Shown here: positions 15,770 through 28,704 of the stretch, in pieces
Numbering within the stretch: the first letter of the stretch is position 1
Layout of the letters: each line of letters opens with the position of its first letter
Origin: Blastococcus sp. CT_GayMR16
GTDB taxonomy: Bacteria; Actinomycetota; Actinomycetes; Mycobacteriales; Geodermatophilaceae
NCBI RefSeq assembly: GCF_004570875.1
Contig: NZ_SPQK01000008.1
Span: 1-64,000, forward strand
DNA length: 64,000 nt
Reading direction: 5' to 3'
Notes under the pieces: generated by a model
What the model saw: only the letters and a program-made list of their open reading frames with translations
Database searches by the model: none
Told to the model about the DNA's origin: nothing
Program-made: the position numbers and the translations under genes

Positions 15770-17332
15770 TCATTCCCACTCGATGGTGCCCGGCGGCTTG
15801 CTGGTCACGTCGAGGGTCACCCGGTTGACCTCGGGCACCTCGTTGGTGATCCGGGTGGAGATCTTCGCCAGCACGTCGTAGGGCAGCCGCGTCCAGTCGG
15901 CGGTCATCGCGTCCTCGCTGGACACCGGCCGCAGCACGATCGGGTGCCCGTACGTGCGGCCGTCCCCCTGGACGCCGACCGACCGGACGTCGGCGAGCAG
16001 CACGACGGGGCACTGCCAGATCTCGCGGTCCAGCTTCGCGGCGGTGAGCTCGGCCCGGACGATCGCGTCGGCCTTGCGCAGGATGTCCAGCCGCTCCTGG
16101 GTCACGGCGCCGACGATCCGGATGCCGAGGCCGGGGCCCGGGAACGGCTGGCGCCACACCATCGCCTCGGGCAGCCCGAGCTGGATGCCGACCTCGCGGA
16201 CCTCGTCCTTGAACAGCGTCCGGAGCGGCTCGACCAGCGTGAACTGGAGGTCCTCGGGCAGCCCGCCGACGTTGTGGTGGCTCTTGATGTTCGCCGTCCC
16301 GCTGCCGCCGCCGGACTCGACGACGTCGGGGTAGAGCGTCCCCTGCACGAGGAAGTCGAGGGTGTCGCCGTGCTCCTTCGCGTCGCCGACGACGTCGAGG
16401 GCGGCCTGCTCGAAGACCCGGATGAACTCCCGGCCGATGATCTTGCGCTTCTCCTCGGGGTCGGAGACCCCGGCCAGAGCGGTCAGGAACTGCTCGCGGG
16501 CGTCGACCACCCGCAGGTCGACCCCGGTGACGGCGACGAAGTCCCGCTCGATCTGCTCGGTCTCGCCCTCGCGCATCAGCCCGTGGTCGACGTAGACGCA
16601 GGTGAGCCGGTCGCCGATCGCGCGCTGCACCAGCGCGGCCGCGACGGCGGAGTCCACACCGCCGGACAGGGCGCACAGGGCGCGGCCCTCGCCGATCTGG
16701 GCGCGGATCCGCTCGACCTGCTCCTCGACGACGTTGGCCATCGTCCAGGTCGGCTCGAGCCCGGCGATGTCGAAGAGGAAGTGCTCGAGCACCGTCTGCC
16801 CGTGCGCGGTGTGCCGCACCTCGGGGTGGAACTGCACCCCGGCGAGCTTGCGGTCGACGTCCTCGAACGCGGCGACCGGCGCACCGGTCGAGGTCGCGGT
16901 GACGGTGAACCCGGGGGGCGCCTCGCTGACGGCGTCCCCGTGGCTCATCCAGACGCTCTGCTCGATCGGCAGTGAGCCGAACAGCCGGCCCCCGGTGGTG
17001 AGCGTCAGCGGCGTCCCGCCGTACTCGCGGTCGCCGGTGTGGGCGACCGTTCCGCCGAGGCTCTGCGCCATGGCCTGGAACCCGTAGCAGATGCCGAACG
17101 CCGGGACGCCGGACTCGAACAGCGTGGCGTCGACCTGCGGGGCACCGGGGGCATAGACGCTCGACGGGCCGCCGGACAGCACGATGGCGGCCGGCTTGCG
17201 GGCGACGATCTCCTCGGCGGGGACGTCGGACGAGACGATCTCCGAGTAGACGCCGGCCTCGCGGATCCGCCGGGCGATCAGCTGCGCGTACTGGGCACCG
17301 AAGTCGACGACGAGGACGGTCGGGAAGTCCAT
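15770..17332 (-). CDS. guaA: GMP synthase (glutamine-hydrolysing)
   Basis: A 520-aa enzyme converting XMP, ATP and glutamine to GMP. The glutaminase domain (5-195) has nucleophile C82 in [12 protein letters not shown] and the HPE pair in GVQFHPEV. The ATP-pyrophosphatase P-loop is [13 protein letters not shown], and the dimerisation domain ends with PGTIEWE. ATG 17332 overlaps the guaB3 stop (TGATG), so translation is coupled. Last gene of guaB-guaB3-guaA. Confidence 0.97.
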   Translation of the reverse strand: MDFPTVLVVDFGAQYAQLIARRIREAGVYSEIVSSDVPAEEIVARKPAAIVLSGGPSSVYAPGAPQVDATLFESGVPAFGICYGFQAMAQSLGGTVAHTGDREYGGTPLTLTTGGRLFGSLPIEQSVWMSHGDAVSEAPPGFTVTATSTGAPVAAFEDVDRKLAGVQFHPEVRHTAHGQTVLEHFLFDIAGLEPTWTMANVVEEQVERIRAQIGEGRALCALSGGVDSAVAAALVQRAIGDRLTCVYVDHGLMREGETEQIERDFVAVTGVDLRVVDAREQFLTALAGVSDPEEKRKIIGREFIRVFEQAALDVVGDAKEHGDTLDFLVQGTLYPDVVESGGGSGTANIKSHHNVGGLPEDLQFTLVEPLRTLFKDEVREVGIQLGLPEAMVWRQPFPGPGLGIRIVGAVTQERLDILRKADAIVRAELTAAKLDREIWQCPVVLLADVRSVGVQGDGRTYGHPIVLRPVSSEDAMTADWTRLPYDVLAKISTRITNEVPEVNRVTLDVTSKPPGTIEWE

Positions 17333-18480
17333 CAACGGCTCTCGTCGCCGATCGCTCCACCGATGACCAGGTCCACCCGCTGGAACTCCTTGAGGTCCCG
17401 GTAGCCCGTCTTCGCCATCGTCCGGGCGAGCGCACCGAAGAGGTTGGTGCGTCCGTCGGAGGTCTCCGCGGGGCCGAGCAGCACCTGCTCCAGCGACCCC
17501 ACCGGGGGCACCGGCGCCGAGGCGCCGCCGCGCGGCAGCCGGGGATGGGCCGCCACGGAGTCCCACCAGATGCCGCCGCCGGGTACCTCGGCGGCGATCC
17601 GCAGCGGCTCCCCGAGCTGGACGGCGTCGGCGCCGCAGGCCAGGGCGCGGGCGATCGCGCCGCTGGTCTCGATCCGGCCGTTGGCGATGACGTGCACGTA
17701 CCGCCCGCCGGTCTCGTCGAGGTAGTCGCGGCGGGCGGCCGCGGCGTCGGCGATGGCGCTGGCCAGCGGCACGCGGATGCCCAGGACGGCGTCACCCGTG
17801 GAGAAGCTGTCGGCGCCGACGCCGACGATCACGCCGGCCGCGCCGGTGCGCATGAGGTGCAGCGCGGTCGTGTAGTTGGCCGCGCCGCCGACGATCACGG
17901 GGACGTCGAGGTCAGCGATGAACTGCTTGAGGTTGAGCGCGTCGCCCTGGGTGGTGACGTGTTCGGCGGACACGATCGTCCCCTGGATGACCAGGAGGTC
18001 GACACCCGCGGCCAGCGCTGCCGGCGCGAGCTGTTCGGTGTGCTGCGGCGAGACGCGCACGGCCGTGGTGACGCCGGCGTCCCGCATCTCCTTGATCCGG
18101 GCGGTGATGAGCTCGGGCTTCACCGGCTCGCAGTAGACCTGCTGGAGCAGGGCCACCGACGGGGCGCCGCTGCCCGCGGCGTCACGCAGCTTCCGGTAGA
18201 CGGGCTCCGGGTCCTCGTAGCGGGTCCACAGACCTTCGGCGTTGAGGACGCCGAGCCCTCCGGCGTTGCCGACCGCGACCGCAGTCGCCGGGCTGACCAC
18301 CGCGTCCGACGGACTGGTGATCAGCGGGATGTCGAACCGGAAGGCATCGATCTGCCAGGCGGTGGAGACGTCGTCGACGTCGCGGGTGCGGCGGGACGGG
18401 ACGATGGAGACGTCGTCCAGGTCGTAGCCACGGCGGGCGAACCGGTTGAGGCCGATCTCGACGGTGTCGCGTGCACTCAT
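17332..18480 (-). CDS. guaB3: IMP dehydrogenase-family protein GuaB3 (no CBS domains)
   Basis: A 382-aa TIM-barrel protein of the GuaB3 type found in actinobacteria beside guaB. It starts [20 protein letters not shown], typical of the family, and lacks the CBS pair that GuaB has. The usual GSxCxTR catalytic loop is replaced by a [16 protein letters not shown] segment without the cysteine, so it is probably not a classical IMP dehydrogenase; GMP reductase-like roles have been proposed for such paralogues. It sits between guaB (1-bp gap) and guaA (overlap). Confidence 0.9.
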   Translation of the reverse strand: MSARDTVEIGLNRFARRGYDLDDVSIVPSRRTRDVDDVSTAWQIDAFRFDIPLITSPSDAVVSPATAVAVGNAGGLGVLNAEGLWTRYEDPEPVYRKLRDAAGSGAPSVALLQQVYCEPVKPELITARIKEMRDAGVTTAVRVSPQHTEQLAPAALAAGVDLLVIQGTIVSAEHVTTQGDALNLKQFIADLDVPVIVGGAANYTTALHLMRTGAAGVIVGVGADSFSTGDAVLGIRVPLASAIADAAAARRDYLDETGGRYVHVIANGRIETSGAIARALACGADAVQLGEPLRIAAEVPGGGIWWDSVAAHPRLPRGGASAPVPPVGSLEQVLLGPAETSDGRTNLFGALARTMAKTGYRDLKEFQRVDLVIGGAIGDESR

Positions 18481-18481
18481 G

Positions 18482-20014
<1,533 letters not shown>

Positions 20015-20133
20015 TCAGCTGATCGCGTAGGACTCCGGTCGGCACCCGCCGGGCGCCGGAAGACCGCACCCGATCGTAGGCGGCGGTGCAGATGGCACGG
20101 TGCTCCGCCTGTTCGGCCGTTACCGTGGAGGGC

Positions 20134-20541
20134 GTGACTCCGTTCGACGACGCCTCCGGACCCGACTTCGGGCCCGGCGACCCCACCGGTCCTCCCCCGC
20201 TCACCATGGAGGAGCGAGCCGGCGTCCTCGACGACCTGGCCGAGCTCGAGGTGTTCCGCACGCTCCTGGAACCGACCGGCATCAAGGGCATCGTCGTGGA
20301 CTGCCCCGACTGCGACGAGGAGCACCACGTCGACTGGGCCCTCATGCAGGCCAACCTCCAGCAGCTGCTGGAGGAGGGGCAGACCGGCCGGCACGAGCCG
20401 CCGTTCGACCCCGATCCCGACGACTACGTCAGCTGGGACTACGCCAGCGGATACGCCGACGGGGTTGCCGCGACGGCCGAGCAGGACGAGCCCAGCGGCC
20501 AGCACGGCGCGGCCGGCGGCCGCCACGCCCGCGACGACTAG
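20134..20541 (+). CDS. DUF5319-type acidic protein
   Basis: A 135-aa acidic protein with a CPDC pair in VVDCPDCDEEHHVDWALMQANL, resembling the DUF5319 family found next to guaB in actinobacteria. GTG 20134 is chosen: TACCGT (20121-20126) lies 7 nt upstream, giving a leaderless start; GTG 20125 is an in-frame alternative. The CxxC and His residues suggest metal binding, unproven. It is divergent from guaB. Confidence 0.75.
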   Translation: MTPFDDASGPDFGPGDPTGPPPLTMEERAGVLDDLAELEVFRTLLEPTGIKGIVVDCPDCDEEHHVDWALMQANLQQLLEEGQTGRHEPPFDPDPDDYVSWDYASGYADGVAATAEQDEPSGQHGAAGGRHARDD

Positions 20542-20543
20542 AC

Positions 20544-20578
20544 CTCTCGTCCTCCGGACCACACGCGGCCACGTGCCG
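20544..20578 (+). repeat. Intergenic repeat, copy 2
   Basis: Three bases after the DUF5319 stop: CTCTCGTCCTCCGGACCACA, then CGCGGCCACGTGCCG. It matches the element at 11161-11197 apart from a few bases. Here the hairpin arms are less perfect. Confidence 0.45.
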
Positions 20579-20727
20579 CCCTGACCGCTCGACACCTGTC
20601 AACGCGCTTTCGCGACTGGCGCAACAATTGCGCAGTCAGCGCAATGCGCCATTCCGCGGCGCTTTTTCCGACCATTCCCGCCAGACTTTCCGCGACGTCA
20701 ATCCCTGCTCTGCGGAGGTCTGAAACC
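20579..20727 (+). promoter_or_regulatory. Upstream region of clpP with an inverted repeat
   Basis: This AT-richer region contains GACTGGCGCAA / TTGCGCAGTC (20615-20638), an inverted repeat with one bulge, then TTTTTCC tracts. It likely holds the clpP promoter and an operator. A ClgR site (the usual clp regulator) could not be fitted to the known consensus. Confidence 0.35.
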
Positions 20728-21372
20728 ATGCACCCCGATGCGTCCACCAGCGAGACCACACGACTGCTGGACGGGGGTGTCTCGCCGGGGAGTCTGAAGG
20801 ACTCCGTCTACGAACGGCTGCTCGGGGAGCGGATCATCTTCCTCGGCAGCGAGGTCGACGACGTCATCGCCAATCAGCTCGCCGCCCAGATGCTGCTGCT
20901 GTCGGCCGACGATCCCCGCCGCGACATCCATCTCTACATCAATTCACCGGGCGGCTCCGTCAGCGCCGGGATGGCGGTGTACGACACGATGCAGTTCATC
21001 GACTGCGACGTCGCCACCTACGGCATGGGCATGGCCGCTTCGATGGGGCAGTTCCTGCTCACCTGCGGTACGCCGGGCAAGCGATTCGCGCTGCCCCACA
21101 CGCGGATCATGATGCATCAGCCCTCGGCCGGCGTCGGGGGCACGCAGTCGGACATCGCCATCCAGGCCGACCTCTTCGGCCGACTCTAGCGCGAGCTCAA
21201 CGAACTGCAGTCGCAGCACTCCGGGCAGACCGTGGCCCAGATCGAGAAGGACTCCGACCGCGACCGCTGGTTCACCTCCGACGAGGCGCTGGCGTACGGC
21301 CTCGTCGACCACGTCGTCGCGCAGGCCGCCGCCCTCCCCGTACGCGACAACCCGGTCGCGAGCGACCATTGA
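20728..21372 (+). pseudogene. clpP: clpP protease subunit interrupted by an in-frame amber codon
   Basis: ATG 20728, behind a good GGAGG, opens a ClpP frame of 214 codons broken by TAG at 21187-21189 (codon 154). Upstream lie catalytic Ser105 ([13 protein letters not shown]) and His130 (MMHQPSAG). Downstream, in the same frame, RELNELQSQHSGQTVAQIEK DSDRDRW carries the catalytic Asp (about 175) and the C-terminal handle, ending at TGA 21370-21372. The 153-aa product would lack the Asp and the ring-contact helix. No other lesion is visible, so the change looks recent, or it is a sequencing error or a read-through site. It is a solitary clpP, not in a clpP1P2 pair. Confidence 0.85.
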
Positions 21373-21387
21373 CGCCGTCAGCCCGCG

Positions 21388-21435
21388 TACGCGTGAGGGC
21401 GGTTCCCCCAGGTGGGAGAACCGCCCTCAGGCGTA
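21388..21435. terminator. Long bidirectional hairpin between clpP and the LuxR gene
   Basis: TACGC-g-TGAGGGCGGTTC pairs with GAACCGCCCTCA-g-GCGTA, with an inner CCCA/TGGG stem. It separates the convergent clpP and regulator genes and probably terminates both. Confidence 0.8.
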
Positions 21436-21453
21436 CATCGGTGGGAACGAGCC

Positions 21454-22167
21454 TCAGGTCATGATGCCGCGGCGGAAACCCGTCGCGACGGCCTCGGCGC
21501 GGTCCTTGGCGCCGAGCTTGCGGAACAGCCGGCGGGCGTGGGTCTTGATGGTGTCCTCGGACAGGTAGAGCTCGCGCCCGATCTGGGCGTTGCTCTTGCC
21601 CTGGCTCATGCCGGTCAGCACCTGCATCTCGCGCATCGAGAGCGCGGCGGGCGGGGTGGCCTCACGGACGGTCGAGCGCACCGTGGTCGGCGCGGAACCG
21701 GCCAGGGGGGCGGCACCGCTCCAGGCCGGCACGGAGCCGACCTGCTGCGGGATGCGGCCGCCCTCGGCGCGGAGGCCGAGGCGGGACAGGCCCAGGCCCA
21801 TCTCGATCGGGCTGGCGTCCCACCGGAGGTAACCGCGGGCACCGAAGGCGACGGCGGCGCGGACGCTCTCGGCGTCGTCCGGCGCACCGAGCACGAGCAC
21901 CGGCAGACCCGGGTAGGCCCGCAGGGCCTGGGTCGCGGCACTCAGGCCGGTGTCGACGGCCCGCTGGGTGCCGACGATCAGCACGTCGGGCGTGCGGGTG
22001 GCCAGCCGGGACATGAGGGAGGCGGCGTCAGCCACCACCTCGACCCGGCCGACGAAGGGCAGGGCGACCAGGCGGGAGGCGACGTCGTCCCGGACGCGTC
22101 GCCGCTCGTCGTACACCCAGACGGTGGTGGTGCCGTGTCCAGGGCCGCGCATCCTGTCGTCGATCAA
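21454..22167 (-). CDS. LuxR-family transcriptional regulator with an atypical receiver domain
   Basis: A 237-aa protein. The N-terminal ~120 residues have a receiver-like fold (TTVWVYDERRRVRDDVASRL ... DVLIVGTQRAVDTG ... ARGYLRWDAS) but the usual acidic pocket and phospho-Asp are not evident (VGTQ instead of LLD), so it is probably a pseudo-receiver. The LuxR HTH is at the end: LSMREMQVLTGMSQGKSNAQ, then EDTIKTHARRLFRKL. TTG 22167 is chosen because GAGGAG lies 6 nt upstream; ATG 22152 lacks a site. It is divergent from whiB2, suggesting a role in development or stress control. Confidence 0.82.
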   Translation of the reverse strand: MIDDRMRGPGHGTTTVWVYDERRRVRDDVASRLVALPFVGRVEVVADAASLMSRLATRTPDVLIVGTQRAVDTGLSAATQALRAYPGLPVLVLGAPDDAESVRAAVAFGARGYLRWDASPIEMGLGLSRLGLRAEGGRIPQQVGSVPAWSGAAPLAGSAPTTVRSTVREATPPAALSMREMQVLTGMSQGKSNAQIGRELYLSEDTIKTHARRLFRKLGAKDRAEAVATGFRRGIMT

Positions 22168-22522
22168 GGCCTGCTCCTCGCTCTCCCCGGTGAACGAGCC
22201 GCCGGGTCCCGACCGACCGGGGAACACCCGGCCGGCGGTGCGTCGGTGGGGGCCCTCCGGAACCGGGGAGCCCCCACCGCTGCACGGGTCGCGGCGCGGA
22301 ATCGGGTTTCTCCCCCTCCCGGTTCCGGCACGACCTGTTCCGAGCTTGATCGACACGATCGGGCTACAACACCCGCCCTCACCCCCGGGGGTGAGGAGCG
22401 CGATTTCGCAACTCGAAGCAAAAAGTTGCGATCGCGACGTGTTTGACCATGTCAGGGCTCGGGCACCGGGGCCTTGCAGCAGCCGGACAGCCCCCTCCGG
22501 CTCGCAGAGCCCTGGAGGAGAG
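22168..22522. promoter_or_regulatory. Divergent regulatory region of the LuxR gene and whiB2
   Basis: A 355-bp intergenic region with no gene. It holds a perfect 18-bp palindrome CTCACCCCCGGGGGTGAG (22378-22395) and directly after it the inverted repeat CGCGA-tt-TCGCAACT / AGTTGCGA-TCGCG (22399-22436), set in an AT-rich island. GATCGACACGATC upstream contains GACAC, the motif bound by WhiA. Their use as operators is inference. Confidence 0.5.
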
Positions 22523-22822
22523 ATGGCCGACATTCGCAGGCTCCCGACACCCGTCGCCGAGGTCTGGGACTGGCAGCTCCACGGCGCATGCCGTGGCGAG
22601 AACACGTCCCTCTTCTTCCACCCCGACGGCGAGCGTGGCCCGGCACGCGCCAGGCGGCAGACGGCGGCCAAGGCCGTGTGCGCCCGGTGCCCGGTACTCG
22701 ATGCGTGCCTCAAGCACGCGCTGTCGGTTCGCGAGCCGTACGGGGTCTGGGGTGGGATGAGTGAGGAAGAGCGGGCGCGGCTGATCGCGGCCGAGCCGGC
22801 AGCAGTCGCCGCGGGGGTCTGA
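22523..22822 (+). CDS. whiB2: WhiB-family iron-sulfur regulator, WhiB2/WhmD type
   Basis: A 99-aa protein with four cluster-binding cysteines (C23, C53, C56, C62) in GACRGENTSLFFHPDGERGP and AVCARCPVLDAC, and the GVWGG turn (74-78). The LFFHP-ERGPAR block and RLPTPVAEVWDWQL N-terminus match WhiB2 (WhmD, WhiB in Streptomyces), which controls septation and cell division. Strong GGAGGAGAG site before ATG 22523. Confidence 0.9.
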   Translation: MADIRRLPTPVAEVWDWQLHGACRGENTSLFFHPDGERGPARARRQTAAKAVCARCPVLDACLKHALSVREPYGVWGGMSEEERARLIAAEPAAVAAGV

Positions 22823-22878
22823 CGACTCGGCGTCGGTGTCTGACCTGAGACGGCGCCGACGTCGGAGCAGAGCGAGGC

Positions 22879-22921
22879 ACAGAGAGGGCCGGTCCAGTTG
22901 ATCTGGACCGGCCCTCTCTGT
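22879..22921. terminator. Perfect 19-bp hairpin between whiB2 and groEL
   Basis: ACAGAGAGGGCCGGTCCAG / CTGGACCGGCCCTCTCTGT around ttgat. It sits between convergent genes and should terminate both. Confidence 0.85.
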
Positions 22922-22954
22922 CGTTCCCGGCCCCCCGTGCGGGGGCCGCCTCGT

Positions 22955-25062
<2,108 letters not shown>

Positions 25063-25168
25063 GTCGTGACGCCCCCTTCGGTATGAGACGGCTGGGGATG
25101 TACTGCAATGCTGTGGCACGGGATCCGGGCACCCGCCGTCGCGGGGGTCGGGCGCCAGCCCGTGTCGG

Positions 25169-25195
25169 TTGGCACTCTACCCACGAGAGTGCCAG
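25169..25195 (-). promoter_or_regulatory. CIRCE operator (HrcA binding site)
   Basis: TTGGCACTC-N9-GAGTGCCAG against the CIRCE consensus TTAGCACTC-N9-GAGTGCTAA: both core arms GCACTC/GAGTGC and the spacing are exact. It lies ~107 bp upstream of groES and 37 bp upstream of the divergent methyltransferase gene. Confidence 0.9.
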
Positions 25196-25231
25196 CCACT
25201 CAACCGGGTCCCTCTCAGGGCGTAACGAGAC

Positions 25232-26485
25232 GTGCACCAGGCTGGGCCGGTGGACCGGGAACCCGACGAGCAGGCCGCCGAGACGGTGCGCCAGCTCCGG
25301 TCCCTCGCGACGCCGGAGGGCGCGGCGGCTCTGTCCCGGGCTGGCGAACTGCTGGCCGGCCGGACCGACGCGGTGACCGCGCTGAGCCGACTGCGTGCCG
25401 AGGTGGGCGCGGACCTCGCCGGTCCGGCGTGGGGTGTGGCGAGGCAGCGCGACAAGGCCCGGGCCTCGTTCGGTGCCGAAGCCGCGCGGCTGCTGTTCAC
25501 CGGGGACGCCCTCGAGCAGGCGGGCCGCCCCGCGTTGGCCGACCGTCGCGCCGCCCGGCTCCTGACCGGCGGCGCGACGTCGGTCGCCGACCTGGGCTGC
25601 GCGGCCGGCACCGACACGATGGCCCTGGCCCGGGCCGGCGCGCGGGTGGTCGCGGTCGACCGCGACCCGGTGGCCCGCGAGCTCACCCGGCTCAACACCG
25701 CCGCACTCGGGCTGACCGCTGTGGAGGTGCTCGACGCCGACGTCGTCGACCTGGTGGCCGCAGCCGCGGACGGCCGGGTGGCCGGGTGCGACTCCGCCGT
25801 CCTGGATCCCGCGAGACGGTCGGGTGGGCGCCGGCAGTTGGACCCCGACCGCTGGTCGCCGCCCTGGTCCACCGTGACCGCGCTGCTCGACCGCGTGCCG
25901 GCCGCGGTGGTGAAAGTGGCCCCGGGCCTCGACCACGACCGGGTGCCGGACGGGATCGAGGCCGAGTGGGTGTCCGTCGGCGGGTCGATCGTCGAGGCGC
26001 TCCTGTGGGGGCGGGAGCCGTCGCGCACCTGGCGGCGGGCCACCCTGGTCCGGGACGGCGCGGTGCTCGAGCTGACGGCCGGCGCGGACCCGGGCCCGGC
26101 GCCGGTCGCACCCGTGCGCGGCTGGCTGCACGAGCCCGACCCGGCACTCATCCGGTCCGGGCTGATGTCCCTCGTGGCGGCTGAGCTGGACGCCACCCTG
26201 GTGGACCCGACGATCGCGTACCTGACCTCCGACTCCCGCGCGGACTCCCGGTGGGTCAGCTCCTACCGGGTCACCGAGGTGCTGCCGTTCAACCTCAAGA
26301 AGCTGAAGGCCCTGCTCCGGGCGCGCGGGGTCGGCCGGGTCGTCGTCAAGAAGCGGGGCTCGCCGATCGAGCCGGAGACCCTGGCCAGGCAGCTGAGAGG
26401 CCCCGGGACCGGCTCAGCCGTCGTCGTGGTCACCCGTGTGGCAGGGGCCCCCACCGTGCTGGTCTGCGAGCCGCTCAGCGGGTGA
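25232..26485 (+). CDS. THUMP-like class I SAM-dependent methyltransferase
   Basis: A 417-aa protein. The N-terminal helical part (1-100) is followed by a Rossmann methyltransferase domain with the SAM motif VADLGCAAGTDTMALA and acidic VVAVDRDP. The C-terminal part has RVTEVLPFNLKKLKALLRAR and VVKKRGSPIEPE, resembling the THUMP-like domain in actinobacterial methyltransferases. RNA is the likely substrate but unproven. Starts at GTG 25232; GTG 25250 (VDREPDE) is an alternative. Divergent from groES, with CIRCE between. Confidence 0.8.
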   Translation: MHQAGPVDREPDEQAAETVRQLRSLATPEGAAALSRAGELLAGRTDAVTALSRLRAEVGADLAGPAWGVARQRDKARASFGAEAARLLFTGDALEQAGRPALADRRAARLLTGGATSVADLGCAAGTDTMALARAGARVVAVDRDPVARELTRLNTAALGLTAVEVLDADVVDLVAAAADGRVAGCDSAVLDPARRSGGRRQLDPDRWSPPWSTVTALLDRVPAAVVKVAPGLDHDRVPDGIEAEWVSVGGSIVEALLWGREPSRTWRRATLVRDGAVLELTAGADPGPAPVAPVRGWLHEPDPALIRSGLMSLVAAELDATLVDPTIAYLTSDSRADSRWVSSYRVTEVLPFNLKKLKALLRARGVGRVVVKKRGSPIEPETLARQLRGPGTGSAVVVVTRVAGAPTVLVCEPLSG

Positions 26486-26503
26486 AGGACCCACGATCGT
26501 CGT

Positions 26504-27541
26504 TCAGCGGCTCACCGTCTCGATCGGCAGCGAGCTGTCCGCGCCGAGGTCGGGCGCCGACGGCGCGACGCCGGCCGCCACCAGCCGTGAGCCGAGCGCG
26601 GCGACCATCGCCCCGTTGTCTGTGCACAGCTTCGGGCTCGGCACCCGCAGCACGATCCCGGCCTTCCCGCAGCGCTCCTCGGCGAGGGCACGCAGCCGGG
26701 AGTTGGCCGCCACCCCCCCGCCGAGCACGAGGTGGTCCACGCCGTGGTCGCGGCAGGCCCGCACCGCCTTCGCCGTCAGCACGTCGGCCACCGCCTCCTG
26801 GAACGACGCGGCGACATCGGCGACCGGCACCGGTTCGCCCGCCCGCTCGCGGGCCTCCACCCAGCGAGCGACGGCGGTCTTCAGCCCGGAGAACGAGAAG
26901 TCGTAGGGGGCGTCGCGCGGTCCGGTGAGACCGCGGGGGAAGGCGATCGCCGAGGGGTCGCCCTCGCGAGCCGCCCGGTCGATCGGCGGGCCACCCGGGA
27001 ACGGCATCCCCAGCACCCGCGCGACCTTGTCGAAGGCCTCCCCCGCCGCGTCGTCCACGGTGCGGCCGAGCGACTCGACGTGCCTCGCGAGGTCGGGCAC
27101 GAGCAACAGGGAGCTGTGCCCCCCGGAGACCAGCAGGGCGATCGACGGCTCGGCCAGCGGGCCGTGCTGGAGCTCGTCGACGGCGACGTGCGCGGCCAGG
27201 TGGTTGACGCCGTACAGCGGCTTCCCGAGCGCCAGCGCGTACGCCTTCGCCGCGGCGACGCCGACCAGCAGCGCGCCGGTCAGCCCGGGCCCGGAGGTCA
27301 CCGCGATCGCGTCGACGTCGTCGACGGTCGCCCCCGCCTCGGCCAGCGCGCGGTGCACCGTCGGCACCATGGCCTCCAGGTGCGCGCGCGACGCGATCTC
27401 CGGGACGACGCCACCGAACCGCTCGTGCTCCGCCATCGAGGTCGCCAGGGCGTCGGCGAGCAGCGTGCGGCCGCGCACGAGGCCGACGCCGGTCTCGTCG
27501 CAGGAGGTCTCGAAGCCCAGGACCAGTGGCTCCTCAGGCAC
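26504..27541 (-). CDS. tsaD: tRNA N6-adenosine threonylcarbamoyltransferase TsaD
   Basis: A 345-aa catalytic subunit for t6A37 formation on ANN-decoding tRNAs. [15 protein letters not shown], the metal motif NHLAAHVAV (HxxxH), [11 protein letters not shown] and [14 protein letters not shown] are intact. GTG 27541 lies 7 bp before the rimI stop, so the genes overlap. Last gene of the udg-tsaE-tsaB-rimI-tsaD operon. Confidence 0.96.
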   Translation of the reverse strand: MPEEPLVLGFETSCDETGVGLVRGRTLLADALATSMAEHERFGGVVPEIASRAHLEAMVPTVHRALAEAGATVDDVDAIAVTSGPGLTGALLVGVAAAKAYALALGKPLYGVNHLAAHVAVDELQHGPLAEPSIALLVSGGHSSLLLVPDLARHVESLGRTVDDAAGEAFDKVARVLGMPFPGGPPIDRAAREGDPSAIAFPRGLTGPRDAPYDFSFSGLKTAVARWVEARERAGEPVPVADVAASFQEAVADVLTAKAVRACRDHGVDHLVLGGGVAANSRLRALAEERCGKAGIVLRVPSPKLCTDNGAMVAALGSRLVAAGVAPSAPDLGADSSLPIETVSR

Positions 27542-28058
27542 GGTTTCCTCCCGGCGCCCGGCTCAAGGACCGCACCCGCTTGCGCTTCATGACGACGGCG
27601 TCGGCGCCGCTGGGCTGGTAGTAGCCCCGCCGCCGGCCGATCTCGGTGAAGCCGCGGCGCTGGTAGAGGCGCTGGGCCACGTCGTTGTCGGCCCGCACCT
27701 CCAGCAGCACCACGGGGCTCCGCTTGTCGGCCTCGGCGAGCAGCGCGTCGAGCAGCAGCGAGCCCACCCCCTCGCCCTGGAGCGCCTTGGTCACGCCGAG
27801 GGTGGCGACGTGGGCCTCGTCGTCGTAGGCGATCAGCCCGCCGTAACCGACCATCACCGGCGCCCCGGTGCCGGCCTCCTCGTCGTCGTCCTCGCCCTCC
27901 AGGTGGAACTCGGCCACGACGTAGAAGCGCGTGTCGCCGCGGGAGAGCTCGTCGCGGTACATCGCCTCCGTCCACGTGTCCGGGGCGAAGAGCTCCTCCT
28001 CCAGCACCATGACCCCGGGAAGGTCGTCGGGCGTCATGGCACGCAGCCGCACCATCAT
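27534..28058 (-). CDS. rimI: GNAT acetyltransferase, ribosomal protein S18 alanine N-acetyltransferase type
   Basis: A 174-aa GNAT enzyme. The acetyl-CoA loop is [16 protein letters not shown] (Q/RxxGxG/A), then [21 protein letters not shown]. An acidic insert [11 protein letters not shown] around residues 55-64 is not typical of RimI cores. ATG 28058 overlaps the tsaB stop (ATGA). Position between tsaB and tsaD is the normal place for rimI. Substrate inferred from context. Confidence 0.9.
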   Translation of the reverse strand: MMVRLRAMTPDDLPGVMVLEEELFAPDTWTEAMYRDELSRGDTRFYVVAEFHLEGEDDDEEAGTGAPVMVGYGGLIAYDDEAHVATLGVTKALQGEGVGSLLLDALLAEADKRSPVVLLEVRADNDVAQRLYQRRGFTEIGRRRGYYQPSGADAVVMKRKRVRSLSRAPGGNRA

Positions 28059-28693
28059 GCCCTCGTCACCGCCTTGATCGCCGTCGGCGGGGTGGCGTCG
28101 GGACGGCGGAGGTACAGCGGCACCAGCGGGCCGGCGGACGACGGATCGGCGAGCTGGGCCGCAGCGGCGCGCACCAGTCCCGCCGTCGTCACATCGGCCG
28201 ACGCGACCGCGATCCCCAGGCGCTCGGCGAAGGCGGGATCCCCGACCGCGGGCTCCGGCAGGGTCACGTCGGCCGGCTTGTCGACGGCGGGGCCGGTGAG
28301 GCGGCTGCCGTCGGCCGCGTAGGTCGCCCAGTAGATCTCCTTGCGCCGGGCGTCGGTGACGACGGTGCGAGCGCCGGAGCCGATCGCGTCCAGGGAGCAG
28401 ACCCCGATCACCGGCAGGCCCCGGGCGTCGGCGAGCGCCGCCGCGGTGACGACCCCGACCCGCAGCCCGGTGAAGGGTCCGGGCCCGAGGCCTGTGACGA
28501 CCGCCTCGAGGTTCCCCATCGTCAGGCCGGCGTCGGCCAGGACGCCGGCGATCGCGGGGGTGAGCAGCTCGGCGTGCCGGGTGCCCGACGGGACGGCGCG
28601 CTCGGCCAGCACCTCCGTCGCCCCGTCCTGCGACCAGTTCGCCAGCCCGGCGACCAGCGTCGGGGTGGCGGTGTCGAGAGCGAGGACGAGCAC
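28055..28693 (-). CDS. tsaB: tRNA threonylcarbamoyladenosine biosynthesis protein TsaB
   Basis: A 212-aa ASKHA-fold partner of TsaD. LVLALDTATPTLVAGL and VTGLGPGPFTGLRVGV are the family motifs. GTG 28693 may be a leaderless start as well as co-transcribed with tsaE: TAACGT (28702-28707) lies 8 nt upstream inside the end of tsaE. Confidence 0.93.
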   Translation of the reverse strand: MLVLALDTATPTLVAGLANWSQDGATEVLAERAVPSGTRHAELLTPAIAGVLADAGLTMGNLEAVVTGLGPGPFTGLRVGVVTAAALADARGLPVIGVCSLDAIGSGARTVVTDARRKEIYWATYAADGSRLTGPAVDKPADVTLPEPAVGDPAFAERLGIAVASADVTTAGLVRAAAAQLADPSSAGPLVPLYLRRPDATPPTAIKAVTRA

Positions 28694-28704
28694 GTCCGAC
28701 CACG

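Noticed and set aside
20579-20640. ClgR operator upstream of clpP
   Set aside because: CGC/GCG half-sites are present but not with the spacing of the known motif.
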